A stretch of 45,428 bases of DNA from Halanaerobiales bacterium (lineage in GTDB: Bacteria; Bacillota_F; Halanaerobiia; Halanaerobiales; DTU029): the NCBI GenBank assembly GCA_016278415.1, contig JADQBV010000114.1, forward strand, positions 1 through 45,428, in the 5' to 3' direction. Of the stretch, positions 16,350 through 24,775 are shown piece by piece. Below the pieces are notes generated by a model, which was given only the letters and a program-made list of their open reading frames with translations, was not told the origin of the DNA and searched no databases. Made by a program: the position numbers and the translations under genes. Each line of letters begins with the position of its first letter. Position 1 is the first letter of the stretch.

Positions 16350-17138
16350 CTAAACACCTCGATTCATAGCCTTCTCCCAGTTTTTATTTTCCTTTTTTAA
16401 ACCAGTATATAGTGATAATAATTGAAGTTTCATATTTAATGGTACATCATTACTTAAACTTCTTGCCCGTGCTTTAAGGTCTCGCTCATTAGGTTCAGTA
16501 TCTCTAACTAATACACCAAACAGATATACCTTCTCATGCTGGCTTTTTATGTATGTTTGCATTGCATCTTTACAATCTTTACCAAATGCACCATTAATGA
16601 ATACAGATTTACTAAATATCCACTTCACTAATTGATGTCTTTTTTTGTTATCATCTTTTAATTTCTCCAATTGTTTTATCATTCCTGTTTTACCATACAA
16701 AACATTTGGAGGATTATTTCCATCAGAAGAGGTTTTTACTTCACCAAAAAGAAAACATGTATCATTATCTATATTGCAAAACCCTACTAAATCAGCACCC
16801 GTTAAATTACTTCTTAAATTTTTTGCATCTCTTGAACTATTATAGTAAAATCTAGCAGCAAAAAAATCTTCTAAAACACATTCAGCTAATACTTCACCTA
16901 TTCTCCAGTAACTTTCCTCTTCCTGGTTCTCAAATATTTCAACAAAATTTTCCTCTGAAAAACCAGTCATTTTTACAGCTTCAGCAATTAACGTTTCATT
17001 CCATTCAGCATCTTCAAATTTATCTTTTACTCTTCGGTACAAATATTCTTCATAGCCGTTTTCTTTAAAAGAAAACCCTTGGTATTTCACACAATTGTTA
17101 TTACTATATTTATACTCTTCTTTCAAATAATCATTCAT
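16350..17138 (-). CDS. hamA: Hachiman HamA: DUF1837-type nuclease
   Basis: A 262-residue protein directly upstream of the Ski2-like helicase, as in Hachiman. The core has IGEVLAECVLEDFFAARFYY near 70-90, then TGADLVGFCNIDN near 112 and CFLFGEVKTSSD near 126: an E...GxD...ExK series typical of PD-(D/E)xK nucleases and of the DUF1837 effector. It would degrade DNA once freed from HamB. GTG at 17150 is an alternative start, but its Shine-Dalgarno AAGGG is too close; ATG at 17136-17138, about 11 nt from AAGGG, is preferred. A 157-nt gap separates it from the res stop, so it may have its own promoter. Confidence 0.8.
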   Translation of the reverse strand: MNDYLKEEYKYSNNNCVKYQGFSFKENGYEEYLYRRVKDKFEDAEWNETLIAEAVKMTGFSEENFVEIFENQEEESYWRIGEVLAECVLEDFFAARFYYNSSRDAKNLRSNLTGADLVGFCNIDNDTCFLFGEVKTSSDGNNPPNVLYGKTGMIKQLEKLKDDNKKRHQLVKWIFSKSVFINGAFGKDCKDAMQTYIKSQHEKVYLFGVLVRDTEPNERDLKARARSLSNDVPLNMKLQLLSLYTGLKKENKNWEKAMNRGV

Positions 17139-17295
17139 AGAGATACACACCCTTAAACAAAGAAGTATTTATAAAGTTTATTACTACCCCTATAATTATA
17201 CAAATTATATAAAACTCCTTTTAATTTTTTCTCCTATAAGTTATATCTTTTACTGTTACTTTTTCTTTTGATATTAAAAAAAGTACATATGCGTG

Positions 17296-19968
17296 TTAAA
17301 ACTTCAACAACTCTTTTAGATCATTTATATCCCCGTAAACATTAGATACTTCAAAGTTAGCATCATTAATGTTTTCAAAAACTTCATTAAAATGCCTATA
17401 TCCACATTCAATTTTCTGTCTTTCAGATGGATGCAGATTATAAATACTTGCTATACTTTTTGTCTCTCTAACTAAGTACAGCTTGCTAATTATCTGACCC
17501 TGTTCATCCATATCCTCTACTACAATTGCCCAATCAGGATTATAAAATCCTACTGGAGTATCAATTTTAAACCAATTGGGTAATTTAATAAATAATTTAA
17601 TTCTCTTATCATGCTCCATTTTTTCTGCCAGTCTCTTCTCAGCACCAGCATCGAAAATTACATGAGTATATATTGATTTATCTACTTCGGTGAGATATTT
17701 CTCATATCCTTTTAAATCAGTAAATAAGGACATCTCATACTTATCATCTATTTTATAATACTTAATACCATTTATTAGTAATTTAGTTTTGTGTCTATTA
17801 ATTATTTCAATAACTGAGCTAATATATTGGTACGGATTTTTAAAGATTAAATCAAGATTATCAACATCTGATAGAATGTCAACAATAGTCTCTTTTGTGA
17901 TTTGTGTCTCTTCTGCTATTTTCTGTAAGAAGTTCTTTATTGCAAAATGACTTTTCGTCTCAACATTTCCCTCACCCAGGAAATTATACTCAATACCTTT
18001 TTCACGTAGCTCTAATTCAATTCTACCTACTCTAACATTTAAATTATTAATAGTTAAATTATTTATCTCATTAATACAGGCATTTTTCAAGTATTCCTTA
18101 TCAAATGAAATCCTATAACGTGTTTTCTGGGAGATCTTATCCCATAGGTTGATAAATTCATCCCATCTATCTATTCCTAGTTCTTCTCTAGATTTTAATT
18201 TAACAGTTTCTCGATTTCTGCCATTTCTTGTTTGCGGCGCCTGATCTGCTGTACCAAACTCATCTTTATACTCTATTTGTAACTTAGCTACAAAATCTTT
18301 ATAGCTTTCATTAGCCACAACAGTTAATATATTATCATCAGCAACAAAACGCCTATCTCCATCTTGATTAACTGGTATTCTTACACCTCGTCCAATTTCC
18401 TGACGCTTCCTTATCTCTGAATAGCTTTCATTTAAAGTACATATATTAAAGACATTTGGATTATCCCAACCTTCTCTCAAAGCAGAGTGGGAAAAGATAA
18501 ACTGAGTAGGCTCTTCAAAAGAAAGCAACCTCTCCTTATCTTTTAAAATTAGATCAAATGTTTCTTTATTTTGTTTCATATAATGCTCAGAACTATCATT
18601 ATAATAGTCTCCCTGAGTATTTTTTGCGAAATAACCAGCATGTACTTTTTCAACAGCTATATCTTTATAAGGTCTGGCCCAATCTTCAGGAATATTCTTG
18701 ATTTTATTGTAAGCTTCTATAAAGGTATTTCGTATAAAGCCATCTTCACTAACATAGTTATTAACCCTATCAATAAAAAATAGAGATAATACTTTAATAC
18801 CTTTTTCCTTAAGTTCATATTGTTTTCTAAAATGTTCTTCAACAGTTCTTTCTATCTGTATCTTCATTAAATTTTCTCTATCTATACCTTGAATATCTCC
18901 TTTATAAAGTCTTATGCCATTGCTAAACTTAATATAATTGTATTTAAGATCAATTTCTGTAACCGTAAAATCACTGTACTCCTGTATTCCATTGCTTTTA
19001 TCGAATAAATTATCTCCTTTATATACAGTGGCAGCACCACGCTTTATTCCCGATCCCAATTTCTTATATATATCCAGTTTAGCCTTAATATCCCTTGCAC
19101 CTGATTGGATATCTTTAACACGAATAAAGGTGTTACTGTAGTCATCATCTTCTACAACTGATAAGACCTCTATCCTCTTAACAAGCCCTTTTAAATAAGC
19201 CTCAGAAGGTGTAAGCCGATATATTAAATTATAATAATTACGATGGGTAGCAGAATATCTTAATTTAAATAATGGATTTAGATTAGAAAGGGCTTCCTTA
19301 GATTTTTTAGACTCCATATTCTGAGGTTCATCTAATATCAATATAGGTCTAGTATCTTGAACCAATTCAATTGGTTTTTGCCCCTCTATTCTTTCACTAT
19401 ATCGATTTATAATGTTAGAGTCCTTATTAAAGGAATCAATTGTCATCACCATAATCTCAATATTATTACTTCTGTTAAATTGCTTTATTCGGGACAAATC
19501 TCCTGAATCATATTCATAATATGTATAAACTACATTATCATATATATTACGGAAATGTCCCTTTGTAATCTCCAGAGTCTTTATAACCCCTTCTCTTATA
19601 GCTACCGACGGAACTACTATAATAAACTTCTTCATTCCATAACTCTTATTTAGCTCCATAATTGTTCTTAAATATACATATGTCTTGCCTGTTCCTGTTT
19701 CCATTTCCACTGTAAAATCCATACTATCAATATTTTCTATTTCCTGTTCTATATCATTTTTATGCTGAATTGCTAATAAGTTTTGAAGCAACTCATTATC
19801 ATCTATATTTAATTTATTTGCAACAGTTCTATACGAAACAATTTTGTTATTTTCATTATAATTAAAGGCAATATTACTATCATCCGTTCTGTTACCTATA
19901 AATAAGTCAATTACAGAATTAACTGCATCAATTTGATAATCTATATTCGGATCAAACTTAAATTTCAT
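17296..19968 (-). CDS. res: Type III restriction enzyme Res subunit
   Basis: An 890-residue SF2 helicase-nuclease. Walker A VEMETGTGKTYVYL lies near residue 88, the Type III form of motif II LDEPQNMES near 210, and HSALREGWDNPNVFNICT with RKRQEIGRGVRIPV (motifs V-VI) near 495-530. The C-terminal PD-(D/E)xK endonuclease is visible as GFYNPDWAIVVED near 805 and YLVRETKS near 830. With Mod it cleaves DNA carrying unmethylated asymmetric sites in head-to-head orientation, using ATP. It begins 20 nt after mod, the normal mod-res order. The ATG has AGGAG at about 11 nt. All motifs are intact. Confidence 0.93.
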   Translation of the reverse strand: MKFKFDPNIDYQIDAVNSVIDLFIGNRTDDSNIAFNYNENNKIVSYRTVANKLNIDDNELLQNLLAIQHKNDIEQEIENIDSMDFTVEMETGTGKTYVYLRTIMELNKSYGMKKFIIVVPSVAIREGVIKTLEITKGHFRNIYDNVVYTYYEYDSGDLSRIKQFNRSNNIEIMVMTIDSFNKDSNIINRYSERIEGQKPIELVQDTRPILILDEPQNMESKKSKEALSNLNPLFKLRYSATHRNYYNLIYRLTPSEAYLKGLVKRIEVLSVVEDDDYSNTFIRVKDIQSGARDIKAKLDIYKKLGSGIKRGAATVYKGDNLFDKSNGIQEYSDFTVTEIDLKYNYIKFSNGIRLYKGDIQGIDRENLMKIQIERTVEEHFRKQYELKEKGIKVLSLFFIDRVNNYVSEDGFIRNTFIEAYNKIKNIPEDWARPYKDIAVEKVHAGYFAKNTQGDYYNDSSEHYMKQNKETFDLILKDKERLLSFEEPTQFIFSHSALREGWDNPNVFNICTLNESYSEIRKRQEIGRGVRIPVNQDGDRRFVADDNILTVVANESYKDFVAKLQIEYKDEFGTADQAPQTRNGRNRETVKLKSREELGIDRWDEFINLWDKISQKTRYRISFDKEYLKNACINEINNLTINNLNVRVGRIELELREKGIEYNFLGEGNVETKSHFAIKNFLQKIAEETQITKETIVDILSDVDNLDLIFKNPYQYISSVIEIINRHKTKLLINGIKYYKIDDKYEMSLFTDLKGYEKYLTEVDKSIYTHVIFDAGAEKRLAEKMEHDKRIKLFIKLPNWFKIDTPVGFYNPDWAIVVEDMDEQGQIISKLYLVRETKSIASIYNLHPSERQKIECGYRHFNEVFENINDANFEVSNVYGDINDLKELLKF

Positions 19969-19987
19969 CTATATCCATCTCCTGAGA

Positions 19988-21877
19988 TTATATGGTTTTT
20001 AGCTTCACTCTTAAGGAAAGATTAATCTTATTTTCATCATCAAGGGCAGTGTCCAAGCAAACAAATAATGTCTCTTTGTCATGCTCTAACTGACTAATAA
20101 TCTCTTCCTCAATTTTTTCATCTAGAGATATATAAAAATATGCGTCATTATCCTTAACTTTATAAATTGTATTACTTCCAACAGTATTTTTCTTGATTTT
20201 AGAGTTCAAACTATATCCCTCTTTGATAACAACCTCATAGATGACATCTTTTATATGATAATCACTTACTAAACTATCCTGGAAAAGCCTCATCTGTTTC
20301 TTCAAGTCTTCTATTGATGTTTCTGCTGTATCTAATGTCTTCCACATTTTATAATTTGATTTTGTAAGCTTAAATACTTTAAAACCTGCATCCATGGGCT
20401 GAGGGTTATCACTATAACCATTAATTACCCTTCTTATTCTCTCTTTTGCAACATCTGCTATAGTATTTAATTGAGTACCATCACCCAACTCCTCTGCATT
20501 ATCAAATAGCTCTGGAAGTTGAACCATTATAAACCTGCGGCTTTTATCTTCTTCCTCATTTAATTCTAATACAGACTGAGCAGTTGTAGCAGAACCAGCA
20601 AAAAAGTCCAATATAATATCACCCTCACTGGTAGCCTGTTTTATAAACTCTTTAATTAATACAGAAGGCTTTGGATAGTTAATCACAGATCTATTAAAAA
20701 TTCTTAATAACTCCTTGGTTCCATAAGAATTTAATGGAGATTGCATAACACTTACTCCATTTTCAAATTGATCAGCAGCTAAGTCATTAATATCAACAGT
20801 AGAGGCATCAATCCAAGTGCTTACAGGCTTTCTATCTGATCTTATTTCTTCTAAATGGCGTTTATACATGGGATTTCCGTTGCCATCTTCAGGAAATATT
20901 ATCTTCCCCTCATTAATAAACCTTTCCATCTTCTCCCTTTCAAATCGCCATACTGCATTTGAATTGCACTCATATGTTATACCTGTTTTAGGGTCTGTTA
21001 TGGGATAATATAAATTTGGCCTTTCTTTCGAATTTTTACCACACATCAAATTATCTTTAGCCCAGGGGCCCCTAGGATCATTATCTGGATTAGTATAGTT
21101 TGAAAAATCTTTAAGTATTCCATTAAACTGAGTGAATTCGCGATTACCATAAACTAAGACATATTCGTGATCCATCGATACAAAATTCTTTGCATCATTT
21201 GCACCGCTTCTTCTCTTCCAGACAAATGTGGCAATAAAGTTTTCTTCGCCAAATATTTCATTCATAATATTCATTAAATTATTTACTTCATTATCATCTA
21301 TGCTTATAAATATTGCGCCATCTTCTTTTAATAAATTTTTAGCTAAAAATAAACGAGGATATATCATGGATAACCAATCTGAATGAAACCTACCATTTGC
21401 ATTAGTATTAGTTGTTAGTTTATTACCTTCACTATCAATCTGACCTGTTTTTTCCAGGTAATTTCTAATGTTGTCCTTATAATCATCTTTATAGACAAAA
21501 TCATTACCTGTATTATATGGTGGGTCTATATATATCATCTTAATACTCTTAGCATATGATTTTTGTAATAATTTTAATACTTCCAGATTATCTCCTTCAA
21601 TAAACATATTATCTGTTTGGTCAAAATCAATTGACTCTTCTTCTACAGGAACCAATGTTCCTACACTTGATTTTTGAATATTACGTATAGCTTCTTTTTT
21701 ACCTGCCCAGTTAAAAGAATAACGCTCATCTTCGTTGCTTATGTTATCCCCTAACATCAGTCTCAATTTATTAAAATCAATTTTACCTTCAGTAAAAACT
21801 TCCGGAAACAATTTTTTTAATTTTTTCATGCGATCCTCTACAATGTTAACTGATTCTTTGTTTACTTTTTCAACCAT
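19988..21877 (-). CDS. mod: Type III Mod adenine-N6 DNA methyltransferase
   Basis: A 629-residue beta-class amino-methyltransferase: catalytic motif IV MIYIDPPYNTGNDF near residue 114 comes before the AdoMet-binding motif I ILDFFAGSATTAQS near 418, the order found in Type III Mod proteins (EcoP15I type). The intervening region (about 190-400) would hold the target-recognition domain. It methylates adenine on one strand of an asymmetric site and recruits Res. The ATG follows AGGGGG by 6 nt. A 280-nt non-coding leader with an inverted repeat lies upstream, so this pair probably has its own promoter and control. Confidence 0.95.
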   Translation of the reverse strand: MVEKVNKESVNIVEDRMKKLKKLFPEVFTEGKIDFNKLRLMLGDNISNEDERYSFNWAGKKEAIRNIQKSSVGTLVPVEEESIDFDQTDNMFIEGDNLEVLKLLQKSYAKSIKMIYIDPPYNTGNDFVYKDDYKDNIRNYLEKTGQIDSEGNKLTTNTNANGRFHSDWLSMIYPRLFLAKNLLKEDGAIFISIDDNEVNNLMNIMNEIFGEENFIATFVWKRRSGANDAKNFVSMDHEYVLVYGNREFTQFNGILKDFSNYTNPDNDPRGPWAKDNLMCGKNSKERPNLYYPITDPKTGITYECNSNAVWRFEREKMERFINEGKIIFPEDGNGNPMYKRHLEEIRSDRKPVSTWIDASTVDINDLAADQFENGVSVMQSPLNSYGTKELLRIFNRSVINYPKPSVLIKEFIKQATSEGDIILDFFAGSATTAQSVLELNEEEDKSRRFIMVQLPELFDNAEELGDGTQLNTIADVAKERIRRVINGYSDNPQPMDAGFKVFKLTKSNYKMWKTLDTAETSIEDLKKQMRLFQDSLVSDYHIKDVIYEVVIKEGYSLNSKIKKNTVGSNTIYKVKDNDAYFYISLDEKIEEEIISQLEHDKETLFVCLDTALDDENKINLSLRVKLKTI

Positions 21878-21948
21878 TTCAATCCCCCTTCACTACAATG
21901 AAAAAAGTTCCTAATCTATTAATTATGGCTAAAGTTAAAAAATCCTGC

Positions 21949-21984
21949 TTTTCGACCTCTCAACTCCTTATATCGAGGTCAAAA
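21949..21984. repeat. Inverted repeat in the mod leader
   Basis: GACCTC (21954-21959) and GAGGTC (21975-21980) flanked by four T and four A form a hairpin or operator-like dyad 70-110 nt upstream of mod. The rest of the 280-nt gap before mod shows no reading frame; the dyad may be an operator controlling mod-res. Function not shown. Confidence 0.35.
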
Positions 21985-22157
21985 GTCCCCTTCTTAAATC
22001 CTCACCCTCAAAGGTAATAGCTTAACATCTGTCCTCTATTTTTGCCAAATTTGAGAATAGTATTTATATATAAAGGATTACGTTCTTTTTTTTCTGGCCG
22101 TTTCCAGTTATAATCTGCTTATCATCGGTTTAAAAAAGACTAAAAGAGTATTATTAT

Positions 22158-22721
22158 TTATTTTGTTTTTAATCGTTCTTGTAAACTCCGTGCAAAGTCT
22201 TTTGTAACTTCTTCAATAGAAAGTGTATAGTCTGTCTCTAGAAAAACTTCAAACAATTTTTCTTCCAAAACAGCTTCAACTATATCCTTATTAAAACTAA
22301 AATCCTCTTTGAAGAAGTATTCCCTTACTTCTTCTAAATCATTGAAAAATATATAAGCCCAAATATTTTTACAACGATCCTCAGCCTTATCCATAAGTTT
22401 ACCCAAAACACCTGTAGTATCCCTTAAGCAGGCCAGAGCTTCATCAAGATCATTATCGTTAGTAGAACCTTCAAGACCAATTTTTGCCCATGCTGCAGGA
22501 TAAAAATATTCTAAACTTTCATCAAAATTTTCCTCCATATTAGCTACTGTTCTCCAATAATGTGCAAAATCTATATATTCAGCAGTTATAAAAGAGCAAG
22601 CCTCTATAAGATCTTCTTCTTTATTAAATTCATAAGGTTTAAGTCTATGATTCATACCCATATATTGATTAATCTTTTTTATATTAGCTCTATCCTCTTT
22701 TGATAAAAATTTAAAATCCAT
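22158..22721 (-). CDS. Unrecognised 187-residue acidic protein of the defence operon
   Basis: No family recognised. The sequence is acidic and predicted mostly helical, without transmembrane segment, signal peptide or known catalytic motif. Notable stretches are AEYIDFAHYWRTVANMEENF near 48, YPAAWAKIGLEG near 74, LRDTTGVLGKLMDKAEDRC near 100 and a charged C-terminus (FARSLQERLKTK). The ATG is preceded by GGGGGTC at a normal distance. It starts 58 nt after the dGTPase-type HD gene and is followed by the 280-nt mod leader, so it reads as the last gene of the OLD-UvrD-HD operon. A regulator, immunity or small effector partner of the HD protein is guesswork. Confidence 0.7.
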   Translation of the reverse strand: MDFKFLSKEDRANIKKINQYMGMNHRLKPYEFNKEEDLIEACSFITAEYIDFAHYWRTVANMEENFDESLEYFYPAAWAKIGLEGSTNDNDLDEALACLRDTTGVLGKLMDKAEDRCKNIWAYIFFNDLEEVREYFFKEDFSFNKDIVEAVLEEKLFEVFLETDYTLSIEEVTKDFARSLQERLKTK

Positions 22722-22779
22722 TTTTGACCCCCATAATAATAGATTTAACTAAGTAATCCTATTTAACAATGAACTAGTA

Positions 22780-24732
22780 TTAAGGAATATAAAGTTTATT
22801 AAACTTTTCCTTAGCAAAATTGTCTGTCATACCAGCAATAAAATCAACTATATTTCTTAAAAAAACCTTTTGTTTTAATGCATCCATCTCTTTATTATTT
22901 GTACTTTTTTCTCCTTTGCATACATCTAATTGTTTTTTTACCTTGTCATTATTACCCATCCTAATATTATTCCAACTATTATCAAACCTTTTTATCTCTC
23001 TATCAATTCTCCTTAGTACATTATCAGGAAGTTGTAATGGGTTTGCATAATATGCGTCAAATATTTTTTCTATAATATATTTTGCTTTACCATCAAAACA
23101 ATTTACTTCATATGAATTAATAACCTGTGAACATATTAAATTATTAAATGTTTTTAAAATATTATTACTTCCTTCTTCATTAAGAATTTTTATATCTTCA
23201 AAGCCAATAACTTTTTGATTGATAACTACTCCATCTTCACCTATTAAAAATTCCTTCTTATATTTTTTAATGTTCTTTTTTGATGTTTCTATAACTTTTT
23301 TTATGAAAAACCCAGTTACACTAGTAACTATTTCTGAATAAATAATATCATCTTTATCTATATACTCACTGTCTTTTTCTCTACTATTGTCATCACTTAT
23401 ATTTATATGATTTTCAATAATATCTATTAAATCTTCAAGTTGTTTTTTCTCATTGAGCTTACTATCACTAATTTTTTTAATTGAGAATTTTAATTCTTTA
23501 ATTAAGCTATCCAGTTTTATATTACCATTAGTCAATCCATCATCTAAATCATGTTCTGCTTGAGCAATTTCGTCAGCCCAATAGATAATTTGGCCTTCTA
23601 GTGTAGTTGGAAATGGATATTCTAAATATAAGTATTTACTTTCTCCTAATATCAAGTAGTCATCAATACATGAAGTGTTGCATTCGGAACAACCTTTTTC
23701 TGAATGACATAATTTATATTTTGTATGTTTTAAAACTCCTTCATATACCTGATATGTTAAATCAAGACCGGGAAATTGTTCATATTTTTCTTCTAAATAA
23801 TTTAATACTTTTATACTTTGGTAATTATGTTTAAACTTTTTGATATTTTGTTCGTCGTTCTCTTTCTTGCTAGCTTCATTCATCTTTTTTAAATACATCT
23901 CACTTAATTGCCTCTCACCCTGGTGACCGAAAGGTGTATGACCTATATCATGACCAAGAGCAATTGCCTCTGTTAAATCTTCATTTAAGTTTAAATTTCT
24001 TGAAATATTTCGAGCAATTTGATTAACTTCTAAGGTATGAGTCATTCTAGTTCGGTAATGGTCACCTTTATCAGTATTATAAACCTGTGCTTTATCTACC
24101 AATCTACGATAAGATCTAGAATGTATAATTCTATCTCTATCTCTTTCGAATTCACTTCTGGTATTATCTGGCTTTTTAATTCCTAATGCACGTCTAGCAT
24201 GAATGCTTTTTTGAGCTAAAGAATCTAGCTTTTTTTCAAGTAAATTTATTGACTCAAGCTTATTTCCATTATATATCTGATAATCTCCTGGTCTTATTGG
24301 TGGTTTAATTCCCAATTCTAAATTTATAAAAGAATTATATTTATCACGGTCAATCTTTCTTAAAAACACAAACTGATATTTCCCAAATTGATCAAATTTA
24401 TCTTCTAATATACTAACTCCCATTTCTTCTTTATATAAACTTAAAAATTCTATTTTCTTTGATGAATCCAATTTATATGTATTTTCAAGAATTAATTTCT
24501 TGTTTTCTATGTAAGCATCTCCAATAAATAATTTGTCTTCTATCTCTTCTTTTGTATAACCAAATACAATAATATTATATTTTTTATCTTCATCTATATT
24601 TTTAGGTAGGTTATTATAGATATATACATCATTATCAGATGGAGACATTTCCAATTTTTCGTCAAGTTCTTTTAATGACTCTTCATTTAATTTATATCTT
24701 AGCACTACAAAATCATCTTTTTTATTATTCAT
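22780..24732 (-). CDS. dGTPase-type HD phosphohydrolase with unfamiliar N-terminal domain
   Basis: A 650-residue protein. From about residue 180 it is a dGTP triphosphohydrolase: FERDRDRIIHSRSYRRLVDK, then GDHYRTRMTHTLEVNQIARN (first metal His), AIALGHDIGHTPFGHQGE (HD pair) near 257, and IYWADEIAQAEHDLDD near 381 (last Asp). The metal ligands H...HD...D are intact. Cellular dGTPases are 330-500 residues; here an extra 175-residue N-terminal domain (MNNKKDDFVVLRYKLNEESL onward) is unknown to me, and a C-x5-C-x2-C-x3-C cluster near 340-353 may bind zinc. Such enzymes can starve phage of dNTPs. ATG 24730-24732 has AGGGGTG 6 nt upstream and is preferred over GTG 24741. It is 43 nt after the UvrD-like gene. 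Confidence 0.85.
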   Translation of the reverse strand: MNNKKDDFVVLRYKLNEESLKELDEKLEMSPSDNDVYIYNNLPKNIDEDKKYNIIVFGYTKEEIEDKLFIGDAYIENKKLILENTYKLDSSKKIEFLSLYKEEMGVSILEDKFDQFGKYQFVFLRKIDRDKYNSFINLELGIKPPIRPGDYQIYNGNKLESINLLEKKLDSLAQKSIHARRALGIKKPDNTRSEFERDRDRIIHSRSYRRLVDKAQVYNTDKGDHYRTRMTHTLEVNQIARNISRNLNLNEDLTEAIALGHDIGHTPFGHQGERQLSEMYLKKMNEASKKENDEQNIKKFKHNYQSIKVLNYLEEKYEQFPGLDLTYQVYEGVLKHTKYKLCHSEKGCSECNTSCIDDYLILGESKYLYLEYPFPTTLEGQIIYWADEIAQAEHDLDDGLTNGNIKLDSLIKELKFSIKKISDSKLNEKKQLEDLIDIIENHINISDDNSREKDSEYIDKDDIIYSEIVTSVTGFFIKKVIETSKKNIKKYKKEFLIGEDGVVINQKVIGFEDIKILNEEGSNNILKTFNNLICSQVINSYEVNCFDGKAKYIIEKIFDAYYANPLQLPDNVLRRIDREIKRFDNSWNNIRMGNNDKVKKQLDVCKGEKSTNNKEMDALKQKVFLRNIVDFIAGMTDNFAKEKFNKLYIP

Positions 24733-24775
24733 TATAATCACCCCTAGTATTTTTATACTATGTTAGTTCTGTAAC

